The notes under the pieces were generated by a model that was not told the origin of the DNA, did not search any database, and saw only the letters and a list, made by a program, of their open reading frames with translations. A stretch of DNA of 64,000 bases from a bacterium (GTDB taxonomy: Bacteria > UBP6 > UBA1177): positions 39,765 through 103,764 of the forward strand of contig JAFYIZ010000004.1 in the NCBI GenBank assembly GCA_017538365.1, written 5' to 3'. A program made the position numbers and the translations under genes. This document shows positions 44,804-52,710 of this stretch, one piece after another (within the stretch, counting starts at the first letter, position 1; each line of letters starts with the position of its first letter).

Positions 44804-46639
44804 TCACCTGCACGCATTCGAAGCCGGCGTGTACATTCTCGCCATTGCACCGACTATCGGAAGATGGAAATTGAAATCAAGCGATGCGTAAAGCCCATGG
44901 ACAAAGCCTGAATACCGGCTTGACACATCTTCCATTATTCCGCTGTATTCATCGGACTCAGCCTTTGTGAGAAAACCGACATTCCATCCGGCCTTTATGA
45001 TAAAATCAAAGCTGGGAGTCGCGCTGAAACCCAGATGGATCTGCGGAGTCAGAGTAAAATGCTGGTAATTACGATTGTCATTCAAAGTGCCGTGATAGGA
45101 TGCGTCGAGTGCCGGAGCAAAGAAAAATCCCGCCCCGCCGGCATAAAACCTTTTAGCAATACCGACACCGCCTCCGAACCAATAAAGAGCTTCTCCGATA
45201 CTGTAGCTATTTTCATCTTTGTATTCCGCCTCAAAGCCTACATTAAAACCGAGAAAAGCCCTGAAATAAAATTCGCTTAAAGCAGGCCTGTTCATCACAT
45301 AACCTAAATCGACATCCGCACCCAGATGAAATCCCGGAGCAATCAGCATAACTCCGATACCGTCTGAATAGCTGGAAGCATCACCTTTTGCATAAACAAA
45401 ATTATCATCCAAACCGAGATTGAAATAAAGTCCCGTCCACGGATATTCGCGAAGCTGGTCGCCTTCTTCGGCGTCTCCGTTCGTCACTTTGATGATCGTA
45501 GGTTTGCCACCGTCCTTGCAGTTGACAGCGACATCACGCGCTCTTGCAAAACCTTTGCGCTGAGTTTTGCCTTCAACCGTTTCAAGGATCTCGAAAGGAT
45601 GGTCGACTCGGATATCTTCCATAACTCCGAATTCGCTTTCTATCTTTTTGCCGTCAGTCGACCGGACGGGCATGAAAATAGCGAAGTTGTCGTCTTTTTT
45701 CAGCTCGAAGTTGGCGTTTACCGAAGCCGCCTTTATCGCGGTGCGGAAAACATCGTTGAAAACCAACATTACTTGTTTTGGTGTCGGGATTATCTGAAGC
45801 GCGGTATCGGTCGAACCCGAGATCGCACCTGAATGACCGACTATATCGCCGTAATGCTCGAAGCGCTTCGTTTCGTAGTTGTAGCGGTAAATCATGAAAA
45901 CGACATTCACAGAAAGTTCGATCTCGACATCAAACGAATAGTAGTAAAGTCCGGTAACGACCGATTTGTGTTTCGAACGGATGACCCTGCCTGCCCCTCC
46001 GATCGGAGCGACGTGAGCCGCAAAAACGTAGGAAGAGTTCAGCAGATTTTTGACAAAAGCAGCCGAAAGACCGAGTTCCTTCGCCTTCGTCACCATGAAA
46101 GTCTCCTGCTCTTTCTCGGAAAGCTCGGAATAACGCTGCTCAGCACTTGCATCAAGCAGATTTCCGAAAACTTTTCTCACGTCAGTATTGAGGTAATGCT
46201 CCAAATGACGCCTGAAAGACTCCCTGTCGCTCGTTCCGGCTCTGAAAGTCGGGATGCGACCACCGAGATCGATTCTTACTTCGCCACCTTTCGTCCGCAT
46301 GAAAGCCTCGTTGTCACCAAGGATTATTTTGTCGAAGCGGTTCGTTATCGTCCACTGGTAAAAAATCTTCGCAGCCTTGAGTTTTTCTTTGTTGTCAAGC
46401 GGATAGTTTATCGTAAAACTCCAAGGAATGCAGCCTCCCTCGCCTTTTTCGTTTATTTCGCAGTAGCGCATCGGAATCCTCACAGAATCCTGCATGAAAC
46501 CGATGTCGCCGAAGCCCATGACAGCCTTCCGCTCGTAACTTTTCTGAGTCTCATCGGATTTAATTAGAGTTGCGTCTTCAACTGCGGAAAGCCGGAAAAG
46601 CGATATTAAACAAACCACAATAAGCAGAAATTTTCTCAT
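44804..46639 (-). CDS. Secreted protein with predicted C-terminal outer-membrane beta-barrel
   Basis: Function unknown. The 611-residue protein starts at ATG 46639 (GAGG five bases upstream; an in-frame ATG nine codons earlier lacks a good site). A signal peptide runs to about residue 18 (LFRLSA). Residues 20-375 form a soluble domain with a conserved-looking RIPTFRAGTSDRESFRRH stretch. The last ~210 residues alternate aromatic/hydrophobic and small or polar residues (GLYFNLGLDDN, FYFRAFLGFNVGFEAEY, LTPQIHLGFSA, GLYASLDFNFHLP), as in small outer-membrane barrels, although the C terminus ends in NACR rather than an aromatic. It is the first gene of a three-gene secreted cluster with a promoter at 46670-46697. 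Confidence 0.6.
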   Translation of the reverse strand: MRKFLLIVVCLISLFRLSAVEDATLIKSDETQKSYERKAVMGFGDIGFMQDSVRIPMRYCEINEKGEGGCIPWSFTINYPLDNKEKLKAAKIFYQWTITNRFDKIILGDNEAFMRTKGGEVRIDLGGRIPTFRAGTSDRESFRRHLEHYLNTDVRKVFGNLLDASAEQRYSELSEKEQETFMVTKAKELGLSAAFVKNLLNSSYVFAAHVAPIGGAGRVIRSKHKSVVTGLYYYSFDVEIELSVNVVFMIYRYNYETKRFEHYGDIVGHSGAISGSTDTALQIIPTPKQVMLVFNDVFRTAIKAASVNANFELKKDDNFAIFMPVRSTDGKKIESEFGVMEDIRVDHPFEILETVEGKTQRKGFARARDVAVNCKDGGKPTIIKVTNGDAEEGDQLREYPWTGLYFNLGLDDNFVYAKGDASSYSDGIGVMLIAPGFHLGADVDLGYVMNRPALSEFYFRAFLGFNVGFEAEYKDENSYSIGEALYWFGGGVGIAKRFYAGGAGFFFAPALDASYHGTLNDNRNYQHFTLTPQIHLGFSATPSFDFIIKAGWNVGFLTKAESDEYSGIMEDVSSRYSGFVHGLYASLDFNFHLPIVGAMARMYTPASNACR

Positions 46640-46669
46640 TTTTTCCTCTATCAAAATAAAAATCACACT

Positions 46670-46697
46670 ATTATTGAAAACTAAGCTGAAAAAACAA
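46670..46697 (-). promoter_or_regulatory. Predicted promoter of secreted-protein cluster (TTGTTT-16-AATAAT)
   Basis: Minus strand TTGTTT (46697-46692), 16 bp, AATAAT (46675-46670). Its -35 lies 12 bp from the -35 of the divergent gmd promoter. Confidence 0.4.
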
Positions 46698-46709
46698 ATT
46701 TTTCCTTTC

Positions 46710-46737
46710 TTGACTAAGAGGCGCCGCTAAATAAAAT
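46710..46737 (+). promoter_or_regulatory. Predicted promoter of gmd (TTGACT-16-TAAAAT)
   Basis: TTGACT 46710-46715, 16 bp, TAAAAT 46732-46737, then TTTGCG and a T5 run. An in-frame ATG-like ORF start at 46739 would fall at the transcription start, so translation from 46772 is preferred. Confidence 0.5.
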
Positions 46738-46771
46738 TTTGCGTTTTTGCTGTTTTATTTGGAGAGAAACC

Positions 46772-47911
46772 ATGACGAAAAAGGCGCTTATCACGGGAAT
46801 CACCGGTCAGGACGGCTCTTATTTAGCGGAACTGCTGCTTGAAAAAGGTTACGAAGTCCACGGCATAAAGAGGAGAAGTTCTTCTTTCAACACCGACAGG
46901 ATCGACCACATCTACAAAGACATCCACGATAAAAACAGAAAATTCACACTTCATTACGGTGACCTTACAGACGCGACGAACCTCATCCGCATCATGCAGG
47001 AAGTAAAACCTGATGAAATCTACAACTTAGCGGCACAGTCGCACGTAAAAGTTTCGTTTGAAACAGCAGAATACACCGCAAATTCAGACGCTCTGGGAAC
47101 TTTGAGACTCCTTGAAGGAATCAGGATCTTAGGCATGGAAAAATCGACCAGATTCTATCAGGCGTCGACTTCCGAACTTTTCGGCAAAGTCGCAGAAATT
47201 CCGCAGAGCGAAAAAACACCGTTCTATCCGCGAAGCCCGTACGCGGCTGCTAAAATCTACGCATACTGGATAACGGTGAACTACCGCGAATCCTACGGCA
47301 TTTTCGCAAGCAACGGAATCCTTTTCAACCACGAATCACCGCGCAGAGGCGAAACTTTCGTCACTAGAAAGATAACCCGCGCTGCGGCAAGGATAATCCT
47401 CGGTCTTCAGGATATGCTCTACCTCGGAAACCTTGATGCAAAGCGCGACTGGGGACATGCGAAAGATTACGTCAAGGCAATGTGGCTCATCCTGCAGAAT
47501 GAAAAACCTGACGATTTCGTAATAGCGACCGGCAGGACTTCTTCGATCCGCGATTTTGTCAGAATGGTCTTCGAATGCGTCGGAGTAAAGATCGCATTCA
47601 CGGGAAAGGGAGTCGATGAAAAAGGTGTCATCGAAGAAATCGACACGGCAAAACTATCTGAATTTACTAAAGAAATCAAGATCAAAAAGGGCCAGATTGT
47701 AATCAGCGTCGATCCCAGATACTTCCGTCCGACCGAGGTCGATATCCTTCTCGGGAATCCCGAAAAAGCGAAAAAAACACTCGGCTGGAGTGCCGAAACC
47801 ACCGTTGAAGAACTGGCTCACGAAATGATGCTTGCGGATATCGACGAAGCGAAAAAAGAGGCGCTTTTAATCGGAAACAACTACTTTGTCCGCGAAAATT
47901 ACGGCGATTGA
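46772..47911 (+). CDS. gmd: GDP-mannose 4,6-dehydratase
   Basis: Converts GDP-mannose to GDP-4-keto-6-deoxymannose, precursor of GDP-fucose, GDP-rhamnose or GDP-perosamine for surface glycans. The 379-residue SDR protein has the NADP motif TGITGQDG (Gly9, Gly12, Gly15), RRSSSFNT for the second half of the cofactor site, catalytic Thr133 and Glu135 (ASTSELFG), and Tyr157/Lys161 (SPYAAAK). GGAGAG lies before the ATG. The gene stands alone between divergent and convergent neighbours; no reductase or glycosyltransferase is next to it, so the end product cannot be told. Confidence 0.96.
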   Translation: MTKKALITGITGQDGSYLAELLLEKGYEVHGIKRRSSSFNTDRIDHIYKDIHDKNRKFTLHYGDLTDATNLIRIMQEVKPDEIYNLAAQSHVKVSFETAEYTANSDALGTLRLLEGIRILGMEKSTRFYQASTSELFGKVAEIPQSEKTPFYPRSPYAAAKIYAYWITVNYRESYGIFASNGILFNHESPRRGETFVTRKITRAAARIILGLQDMLYLGNLDAKRDWGHAKDYVKAMWLILQNEKPDDFVIATGRTSSIRDFVRMVFECVGVKIAFTGKGVDEKGVIEEIDTAKLSEFTKEIKIKKGQIVISVDPRYFRPTEVDILLGNPEKAKKTLGWSAETTVEELAHEMMLADIDEAKKEALLIGNNYFVRENYGD

Positions 47912-47922
47912 CCTTAAAAAAA

Positions 47923-49164
47923 TCAATTATTTACAGATTTAAAGATCAAAACTGAATTCTGCCCGCCGAAACCGAATGAATCGGTCATGACATATTTCAA
48001 ATAAGCTTTCCGCGCGGTATTCGGAACATAGTCAAGATCACATTCGGGATCATGATTTTCGAGATTTATTGTCGGCGGAATGATGCCTTCGACTATTGAC
48101 GAGACTGCCGAAACCGCTTCCAATGCCGCCGCCGCACCCAAAGCGTGACCGAGCATCGATTTTATGGAATTTATTGGAATTTTGTACGCGTGTTCTCCGA
48201 AAACAGCCTTCAAAGCCTTTGTTTCTGTCACATCGTTCGCAATCGTTCCAGTTCCGTGGGCAGTCACAGCGCTGATTTCATCGGGAGTTATCGCGGCATC
48301 TGCCAGAGCCGCTCTCATCGCGCTTTTAGCTCCCGAACCATCAGGATCGGGAGAAGTTATGTGGAATGCGTCGGTAGAACTTCCGGCTCCAGCGATCTCT
48401 GCATAAGTGTAGGCTTTTCTCGCCTTTGCATGTTCCAAACTTTCAAGGACGAGTATTCCCGCCCCTTCGCCCAGAACGAATCCGTCGCGGTCCTTATCAA
48501 AAGGTCTGCTTGCCTTTTCGGGTTCGTCGTTGCGTTTTGAAAGGGCGTTCATTGAAGAAAATGCCGCAACAATCAGCGGATTTACCGGTGCTTCGCTCCC
48601 GCCGCAGATCATAATGTCAGCCTTTCCGTTTTGTATCATCCTGAAAGCCGCAGCGATCGCGTGTGATGACGAGGCGCAGGCAGTACATACAGTTTCGTTG
48701 GGCCCGCGCAGACCGAAAAGTATCGCCAAAGTCCCAGCCGCCATGTTGGGTATCATCATCGGAACGCACATTGGAGAGACTCTTTTCGCACCGCGCTCAA
48801 GCAGGATCTTGTGCTGTTCAAGAGTAGTCATTATGCCGCCGAAACCGCTTCCCAAAACTATTCCGGCGCGGTTTTTATCAAGGTGATTCAAATCAATTTT
48901 CGCATCAAGAATAGCGTCTTTTGCAGCAACTGAGGCAAACTGCGTGAATCTATCCATTCTGCGAGTTTCACTTTTCGGAAAGTAGGGATCAGGATCGAAA
49001 TTTTTTATTTCAGCAGCTATTTTCGTTTTAAATTCCGATGTGTCGAATGAAGAAACAAGAGAAACCGCCGATTTTCCGGCAACAAGAGCGTCAAAAAGGG
49101 TTCTGTGCCCTACCCCGAACGGAGTGACTGAGCCTAGCCCTGTGACGACGACTCTTTTAAGCAT
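47923..49164 (-). CDS. fabF: Beta-ketoacyl-ACP synthase II
   Basis: Elongating condensing enzyme of type II fatty-acid synthesis. The 413-residue protein has the full Cys-His-His triad at Cys163 (TACASSSHA), His303 (TAHGTGT) and His340 (SMLGHALGAA), the same numbering as E. coli FabF. It lies 3 bp after acpP in a fabD-acpP-fabF run. Convergent with gmd (11 bp between stops). Confidence 0.96.
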   Translation of the reverse strand: MLKRVVVTGLGSVTPFGVGHRTLFDALVAGKSAVSLVSSFDTSEFKTKIAAEIKNFDPDPYFPKSETRRMDRFTQFASVAAKDAILDAKIDLNHLDKNRAGIVLGSGFGGIMTTLEQHKILLERGAKRVSPMCVPMMIPNMAAGTLAILFGLRGPNETVCTACASSSHAIAAAFRMIQNGKADIMICGGSEAPVNPLIVAAFSSMNALSKRNDEPEKASRPFDKDRDGFVLGEGAGILVLESLEHAKARKAYTYAEIAGAGSSTDAFHITSPDPDGSGAKSAMRAALADAAITPDEISAVTAHGTGTIANDVTETKALKAVFGEHAYKIPINSIKSMLGHALGAAAALEAVSAVSSIVEGIIPPTINLENHDPECDLDYVPNTARKAYLKYVMTDSFGFGGQNSVLIFKSVNN

Positions 49165-49167
49165 GAG

Positions 49168-49401
49168 TTAAGACTCTTTTACTGACTTGATATAGTTTGC
49201 GATATCACCTAAGTTCTGGAATTCCTTGAGTTTTTCATCAGGGATCTCAATTTCGAAAGCATCTTCTATTTTCATAATGATTTCAACGACATCCAATGAA
49301 TCGATCTTCATACCTTTAAGCGATGATTCGGGAGTGATTTCGACATTTTCATCAAGAGCCAGATGATGTCTCACGATATCCGCGATTTTTTCGAAACACA
49401 T
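49168..49401 (-). CDS. acpP: Acyl carrier protein
   Basis: Carries acyl chains on a phosphopantetheine arm during fatty-acid synthesis. The 77-residue acidic helical protein has the attachment motif KIDSLDVVE with Ser35, and the helix II/III sequence EDAFEIEIPDE. It sits between fabD (9 bp) and fabF (3 bp). GGAGAAAATC precedes the ATG. The DSL motif and operon place identify it as the general fatty-acid ACP rather than a polyketide-type carrier. Confidence 0.95.
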   Translation of the reverse strand: MCFEKIADIVRHHLALDENVEITPESSLKGMKIDSLDVVEIIMKIEDAFEIEIPDEKLKEFQNLGDIANYIKSVKES

Positions 49402-49410
49402 GATTTTCTC

Positions 49411-50355
49411 CTATAAATTCAGGTTTTTAAAAGTTTCCATATTTTCAACATTTTGAATCTTTACTTCAATTCCGGCAGCCGCCGCAGTCTTTCTCACCAA
49501 GCCGGAAAGCGATGTTCCAGGCCCTATTTCGACAAAACTCTCGACTCCGTTCTGCAGCATAAAATCAACTGAGGGCTTCCAGAGAACAGTGCTGTAAAAC
49601 TGTTTTACAAGCGCCGGTTTTATCTCCGTTTTATCGGTGTAAGGCAAACCCGTGACATTTGAGAGAACAGTTTGATCCATCGGATAAACTTCAACATTTT
49701 CAACAACTTCGGCAAATTTTTCAGAAGCACTTCTTAGCATCGAAGTGTGGAAAGGAGCGCTCACTGGAAGAAAGACCGCTCGGACTCTCGTTTTTGAATT
49801 TGCCTTTATAAAATCGACCGCCGCCTGAACCGCCTCAGTGTTTCCCGAAACAACGACCTGTGTCGGAGAATTAAAATTTGAGATCTCGACTACTCCGAGA
49901 CCTTTTATTTCTTTAATAAATCCGGCAACTTCTTCATAACTCAGACCTACTATCGGAGCCATCGCACCGACTCCCGCCGGAACTGCCTCCTGCATGATCT
50001 TTCCGCGCTCTTTGGCAATAGCAACTGCATCAGAAAAATTCAAAGCACCGGCATGGACTAAAGCGGTGTATTCACCCAAACTCAAGCCCGCCGTGAAATC
50101 GCTTCTGGCACCAAATTCCTGCTTTATAACTTCGAGGATCGCCTTTGAAACGGTAAGTATCGCCGGCTGCGTCACTTCAGTCTGCATCAGTTCTTCGTCA
50201 GTTCCTTCAGTCACAGTTTTGAGCAGATCAAAACCCAATCTGTCGGAAGCCTCTTTGAAAACTTCTGAAAAAACTTTGAAATTATCCACAAATTCCCTGC
50301 CCATTCCGGCGTATTGCGCCCCCTGGCCGGGAAAAATAAAAGCTGTTTTTGACAT
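49411..50355 (-). CDS. fabD: Malonyl-CoA:ACP transacylase
   Basis: Loads malonyl groups onto ACP. The 314-residue protein has FIFPGQGAQYAGMG at the start, the nucleophile elbow GLSLGEYTALV with Ser92, an active-site Arg in the KERGKIMQEA helix, and APFHTSML with the catalytic His. The GLSLG variant in place of GHSLG is also known in intact homologues. GAGGTGAT precedes the ATG. It is first in the fabD-acpP-fabF operon. Confidence 0.95.
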   Translation of the reverse strand: MSKTAFIFPGQGAQYAGMGREFVDNFKVFSEVFKEASDRLGFDLLKTVTEGTDEELMQTEVTQPAILTVSKAILEVIKQEFGARSDFTAGLSLGEYTALVHAGALNFSDAVAIAKERGKIMQEAVPAGVGAMAPIVGLSYEEVAGFIKEIKGLGVVEISNFNSPTQVVVSGNTEAVQAAVDFIKANSKTRVRAVFLPVSAPFHTSMLRSASEKFAEVVENVEVYPMDQTVLSNVTGLPYTDKTEIKPALVKQFYSTVLWKPSVDFMLQNGVESFVEIGPGTSLSGLVRKTAAAAGIEVKIQNVENMETFKNLNL

Positions 50356-50363
50356 ATCACCTC

Positions 50364-50388
50364 AAAAAGCCGCGTTCGCCGCTTTTTT
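50364..50388 (-). terminator. Possible hairpin terminator upstream of fabD
   Basis: AAAAAGC (50364-50370) and GCTTTTTT (50381-50388) can pair around a GC-rich loop, leaving a T-run on either strand. It could stop read-through from the minus-strand genes at 50586-50943 before the fab operon. It overlaps the predicted fabD -10, so transcripts starting there would contain only part of it. Confidence 0.3.
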
Positions 50389-50413
50389 ATTAAAAATGTG
50401 GGGCTTTTGTCAA
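50386..50413 (-). promoter_or_regulatory. Predicted promoter of fabD-acpP-fabF (TTGACA-16-AATAAA)
   Basis: Minus strand TTGACA (50413-50408), 16 bp, AATAAA (50391-50386), then AGCGGCG. The -35 is a perfect consensus, the -10 weak. Confidence 0.35.
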
Positions 50414-50585
50414 GAATTTGAGCATGCAGACCTCACCTCTTTTATTCCCCTCTCCATTGTGGATATGGGAAATTAAACTGAACTTTCAGACAAACAGCAT
50501 CGAACAGCCGTCGGATTTGCTTTAGAACTCAGGCAGCCTTGGAATAATCCATGATAAAGATTTTACTCGTGACGTTTTCTACAAA
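50414..50585. other. Non-coding stretch, decayed intergenic DNA
   Basis: Part of the 742-base space between fabD (50355) and the lipoprotein gene at 51098. No convincing frame or ribosome-binding site is seen on either strand. It holds the first copy of the 44-base direct repeat at 50488-50531 and short frames ending there that look like remnants. Confidence 0.4.
50488..50531. repeat. 44-base imperfect direct repeat, copy 1
   Basis: Shares about 36 of 44 bases with 51064-51107, including an exact 13-base start AGACAAACAGCAT and an internal GCCGTCGGA. The pair brackets the 59-codon gene and the acetyltransferase-like remnant. Confidence 0.6.
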
Positions 50586-50747
50586 TTAAATCAACTGATA
50601 CATAAAGATGCAGCCTTTGTCGTATTTCGGCTTTATATGCTGATGAACGAATTTTTCTTCTTCGGCTGTCAATCTGTTAAAACCCATGGTTTTATAATGT
50701 TTTATCAATTTGTCCTCGGGAAGAGCATAAATATAAAAAGCTCGGTT
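50586..50747 (-). pseudogene. C-terminal remnant of a GNAT-type acetyltransferase-like gene
   Basis: An open stretch of 53 codons with no usable start (the frame is closed by TGA at 50750-50748) and a normal-looking end. The peptide RAFYIYALPEDKLIKHY followed by KTMGFNRLT resembles the last strand-helix of GNAT acetyltransferases, where the acceptor protein ends with a Y-x-x-x-GF motif. The N-terminal acyl-CoA-binding part is missing. It lies directly downstream of the 59-codon gene. A short independent protein from an internal ATG is less likely. Confidence 0.45.
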
Positions 50748-50763
50748 TCAAGCGGGAAAGAAC

Positions 50764-50943
50764 TCATTGTTGTTCCCTGCTTTCAGCCTGCATCATTTCA
50801 AGAGCCTTTTTTTCATAGTCGGCAGCTATTTTTTTCAGTTTGTCGCAGTCTGCTTTCGGAGAGTTCAAAATTTTTAACAGGACTTCCTTCCCCTGACTTT
50901 CTGGAATGTCGCTGATCGTTTGATAACAATTGATCGAAGCCAT
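50764..50943 (-). CDS. Small helical protein, 59 residues, unknown function
   Basis: Supported by signals, not homology. GGGAG lies six bases before the ATG, and a TTGACA-16-TAGGAT promoter sits at 50975-51002. The product is mostly charged and helical (SPKADCDKLKKIAADYEKKA) with a C-terminal EMMQAESREQQ tail and no membrane segment or signal peptide. Its stop overlaps an ATGA that leads only into a 20-codon frame. The acetyltransferase-like remnant follows, so it may once have been the first gene of a two-gene unit such as an antitoxin-like partner; that is conjecture. A 92-codon frame on the opposite strand (50637-50915) has no such signals. Confidence 0.55.
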   Translation of the reverse strand: MASINCYQTISDIPESQGKEVLLKILNSPKADCDKLKKIAADYEKKALEMMQAESREQQ

Positions 50944-50974
50944 TTAATACTCCCTTAGTTACCACGATTTATTT

Positions 50975-51002
50975 ATCCTATTCAACTTTTCTTTATTGTC
51001 AA
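50975..51002 (-). promoter_or_regulatory. Predicted promoter of the 59-residue protein gene (TTGACA-16-TAGGAT)
   Basis: Minus strand TTGACA (51002-50997), 16 bp, TAGGAT (50980-50975), 32 bases before the start codon. Confidence 0.4.
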
Positions 51003-51063
51003 GACTAAAAATTAAAAATTTCAATTAAAGCAAAAGAAATTTGTTTTATGAAAAAGATTCCTT

Positions 51064-51107
51064 AGACAAACAGCATTGAGCCGCCGTCGGAGTTATATTA
51101 TAACTCA
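51064..51107. repeat. 44-base imperfect direct repeat, copy 2
   Basis: Second copy of the repeat at 50488-50531, 576 bases away in the same orientation. It includes the last three codons of the lipoprotein gene that ends at 51098. Confidence 0.6.
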
Positions 51108-51595
51108 AAAGTAACTTTGTGGTTTTTGCCTTCATAGTTGATCTCGATCGCTTTGATCGAGTCGATCTCTTCGGCGGTCGAAGCAGTGTATTCTATCGGC
51201 ATGAGGTAGCAGCATTCATCGCAGACGGCTGCAAGATCGAGGTCGGTGTCGCGCTCAAGGATGTTCACTTTCAGAACATTGTTTTCAATCCCTGCAGCTT
51301 TGTAACCGTATTCCCAGTCATCTCCGCAGTGCATCTCGCCGAACCAGTTGAATTTTATCGTGTTCTCTTTTTTCTCAGTAACTTCGACATACTCATTGCA
51401 GGAATCGACAAATTCATTCTCTTTTTCGGTATAGATCCTGTCTCTGAAAGATAGCGGCGGTTCGGCAAGACGACACTCGCCGACATCGACTGCTTTGAAA
51501 CCGCTTTCATCACTACCGTTGTTGTCGCTTCCGCCGCAGCTTACAACAAAAAACATTGCAAAAACCGCAACCGACAAAATCAAAAATCTTTTCAT
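51098..51595 (-). CDS. Small lipoprotein, possibly phase-variable
   Basis: The 165-residue protein has a signal peptide with lipobox VVSC (Cys20) followed by a GGSDNNGSDESG linker like other surface lipoproteins here. The body has six Cys residues, including VCDECCYL, and beta-rich stretches; no known domain recognised. GGAG lies six bases before the ATG at 51595. Its promoter (51669-51696) contains eight consecutive G residues between -35 and -10, so transcription may be switched by slippage. The 3' end lies in a direct repeat that recurs at 50488. Confidence 0.75.
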   Translation of the reverse strand: MKRFLILSVAVFAMFFVVSCGGSDNNGSDESGFKAVDVGECRLAEPPLSFRDRIYTEKENEFVDSCNEYVEVTEKKENTIKFNWFGEMHCGDDWEYGYKAAGIENNVLKVNILERDTDLDLAAVCDECCYLMPIEYTASTAEEIDSIKAIEINYEGKNHKVTFEL

Positions 51596-51668
51596 GGCTT
51601 ACTCCATAAAGTTAAAAAACAAACCAAACACATATTTAGTATCACAAAATCCGATTTTTATTGAGAAA

Positions 51669-51696
51669 ATTTTACCCCCCCCGAAAAATTTGACAA
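51669..51696 (-). promoter_or_regulatory. Predicted promoter with G8 tract in the spacer (TTGTCA-16-TAAAAT)
   Basis: Minus strand TTGTCA (51696-51691), then AATTTTTC and eight G (51682-51675), then TAAAAT (51674-51669). The spacer is exactly 16 bp, as in most promoters of this window; gain or loss of a G would make it 17 or 15. The same -35, -10 and spacing occur at 60902-60929 without the tract. Confidence 0.55.
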
Positions 51697-51724
51697 CTAT
51701 TTGATTTTATTAAGAAAATTTTTG

Positions 51725-52564
51725 CTATTCCGCCGAAACGGCGATGATTTTTCCTTCTTCGAAGCACTCTTTTTTGAGTTCTGCCGCTATTTTTTCGGCG
51801 TCGCTGTTTTTTATCACGATCTCTGAGCCGCTTATCTTAAGTGCGGAAAATGAAAGAACCTCGCCTTCAAGTTTCTCTTTTTCGATAACGGCATCAGCTT
51901 TTTTCTTGGCGAAGAAAAGTGACGCAGGGCTTTTGCGGGCTTCCTTGCTCATTGAAATGTCGTAGATCTTCTCCCCTTTTTCGTTAACAATGGAAAAGAA
52001 AAGCTGAGGCTCGATTTTCGTTTTGAAATTTATGAGGAGAACCGATTTTGTTTTCGCGGCTTCATCTGACACCGCAAGAAGGTCTTTTTTGTTTGAAAAT
52101 TCTTCACGCGCTTCTTCAACAATTTTTCTCAAATATCCTGAAACATTGACTTTATAAGTCAGATCGACTGACGAATTGGAATAAAATCTTTCATAAGTCA
52201 CATCCTTTATGTCGGCAATGTTAACGAGCCTGTCGACAAAATCGGGATCGCCTTTTCCCTCAAAATATGCGCCGACTGTGGTTTTTCCCGAAAGAACAAG
52301 CCCGCTAATGATCTTTACGATCTTCAGCCTTGCGTTTGCCGCAGCAGCCTTTTCAGCCGTGATCCTCGCCGAATTGAGGTTGGTGACGTTGGTTTCAGGA
52401 ATACCGCTTCCTGTGATCGTGAGCTCGAAAGTAGAATAGTTCAAAGTTCCGTCGGCCACCTTCCGCACAAGAGAAAGATCTTCGGGCTTTTTTTCAGCCG
52501 CAGAAACAGAAAAAACAAGGAAAAAAACGAAAAGAAAAAAGAATTTTTTTGAAAAACCAGCCAT
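51725..52564 (-). CDS. Secreted LPP20-like protein
   Basis: Function unknown. The 279-residue protein starts at ATG 52564 (MAGFSKKFFF); an upstream in-frame ATG would lie in or before the promoter. A signal peptide runs to VFSVSA near residue 22, without a lipobox Cys. Residues 45-150 follow the LPP20/FlgT N-terminal pattern (STFELTITGSGIPE, NSARITAEKAAAANARLKIVK, then DVTYERFYSNSSVDLTYKVNVSGY). A charged alpha/beta domain follows (SVLLINFKTKIEPQLFF). The family also appears in the lipoproteins at 42316 and 43553. Confidence 0.65.
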   Translation of the reverse strand: MAGFSKKFFFLFVFFLVFSVSAAEKKPEDLSLVRKVADGTLNYSTFELTITGSGIPETNVTNLNSARITAEKAAAANARLKIVKIISGLVLSGKTTVGAYFEGKGDPDFVDRLVNIADIKDVTYERFYSNSSVDLTYKVNVSGYLRKIVEEAREEFSNKKDLLAVSDEAAKTKSVLLINFKTKIEPQLFFSIVNEKGEKIYDISMSKEARKSPASLFFAKKKADAVIEKEKLEGEVLSFSALKISGSEIVIKNSDAEKIAAELKKECFEEGKIIAVSAE

Positions 52565-52593
52565 TTTTGACCCCGAAAAGAACTTGGAATGCG

Positions 52594-52621
52594 ATTTTAG
52601 AAAAAAGTTGAGAAAAAACAA
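52594..52621 (-). promoter_or_regulatory. Predicted promoter of the LPP20-like gene (TTGTTT-16-TAAAAT)
   Basis: Minus strand TTGTTT (52621-52616), 16 bp, TAAAAT (52599-52594), then CGCATTCC; identical -35 and -10 to the mfd promoter. Confidence 0.45.
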
Positions 52622-52642
52622 GATTGAAAAACACAAAAAAAA

Positions 52643-52671
52643 TGGAACTTTCCGAAAAAATTTCCTATAGT
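52643..52671 (+). promoter_or_regulatory. Predicted promoter of ptb-buk (TGGAAC-17-TATAGT)
   Basis: TGGAAC 52643-52648, 17 bp, TATAGT 52666-52671, then GTTCCGGTTTTTG, the shared leader pattern. The -35 is weak. Confidence 0.4.
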
Positions 52672-52710
52672 GTTCCGGTTTTTGATTATTAACAACATTC
52701 GGAGGGAGAA

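Noticed and set aside
50130-50140. FabD nucleophile elbow GLSLG instead of GHSLG
   Set aside because: The same variant is known in intact FabD homologues, and Ser92 and the catalytic His are present.
50637-50915. 92-codon plus-strand frame
   Set aside because: It lies antisense to the 59-codon gene and relic, has no ribosome-binding site and reads like low-complexity Phe/Ser-rich shadow.
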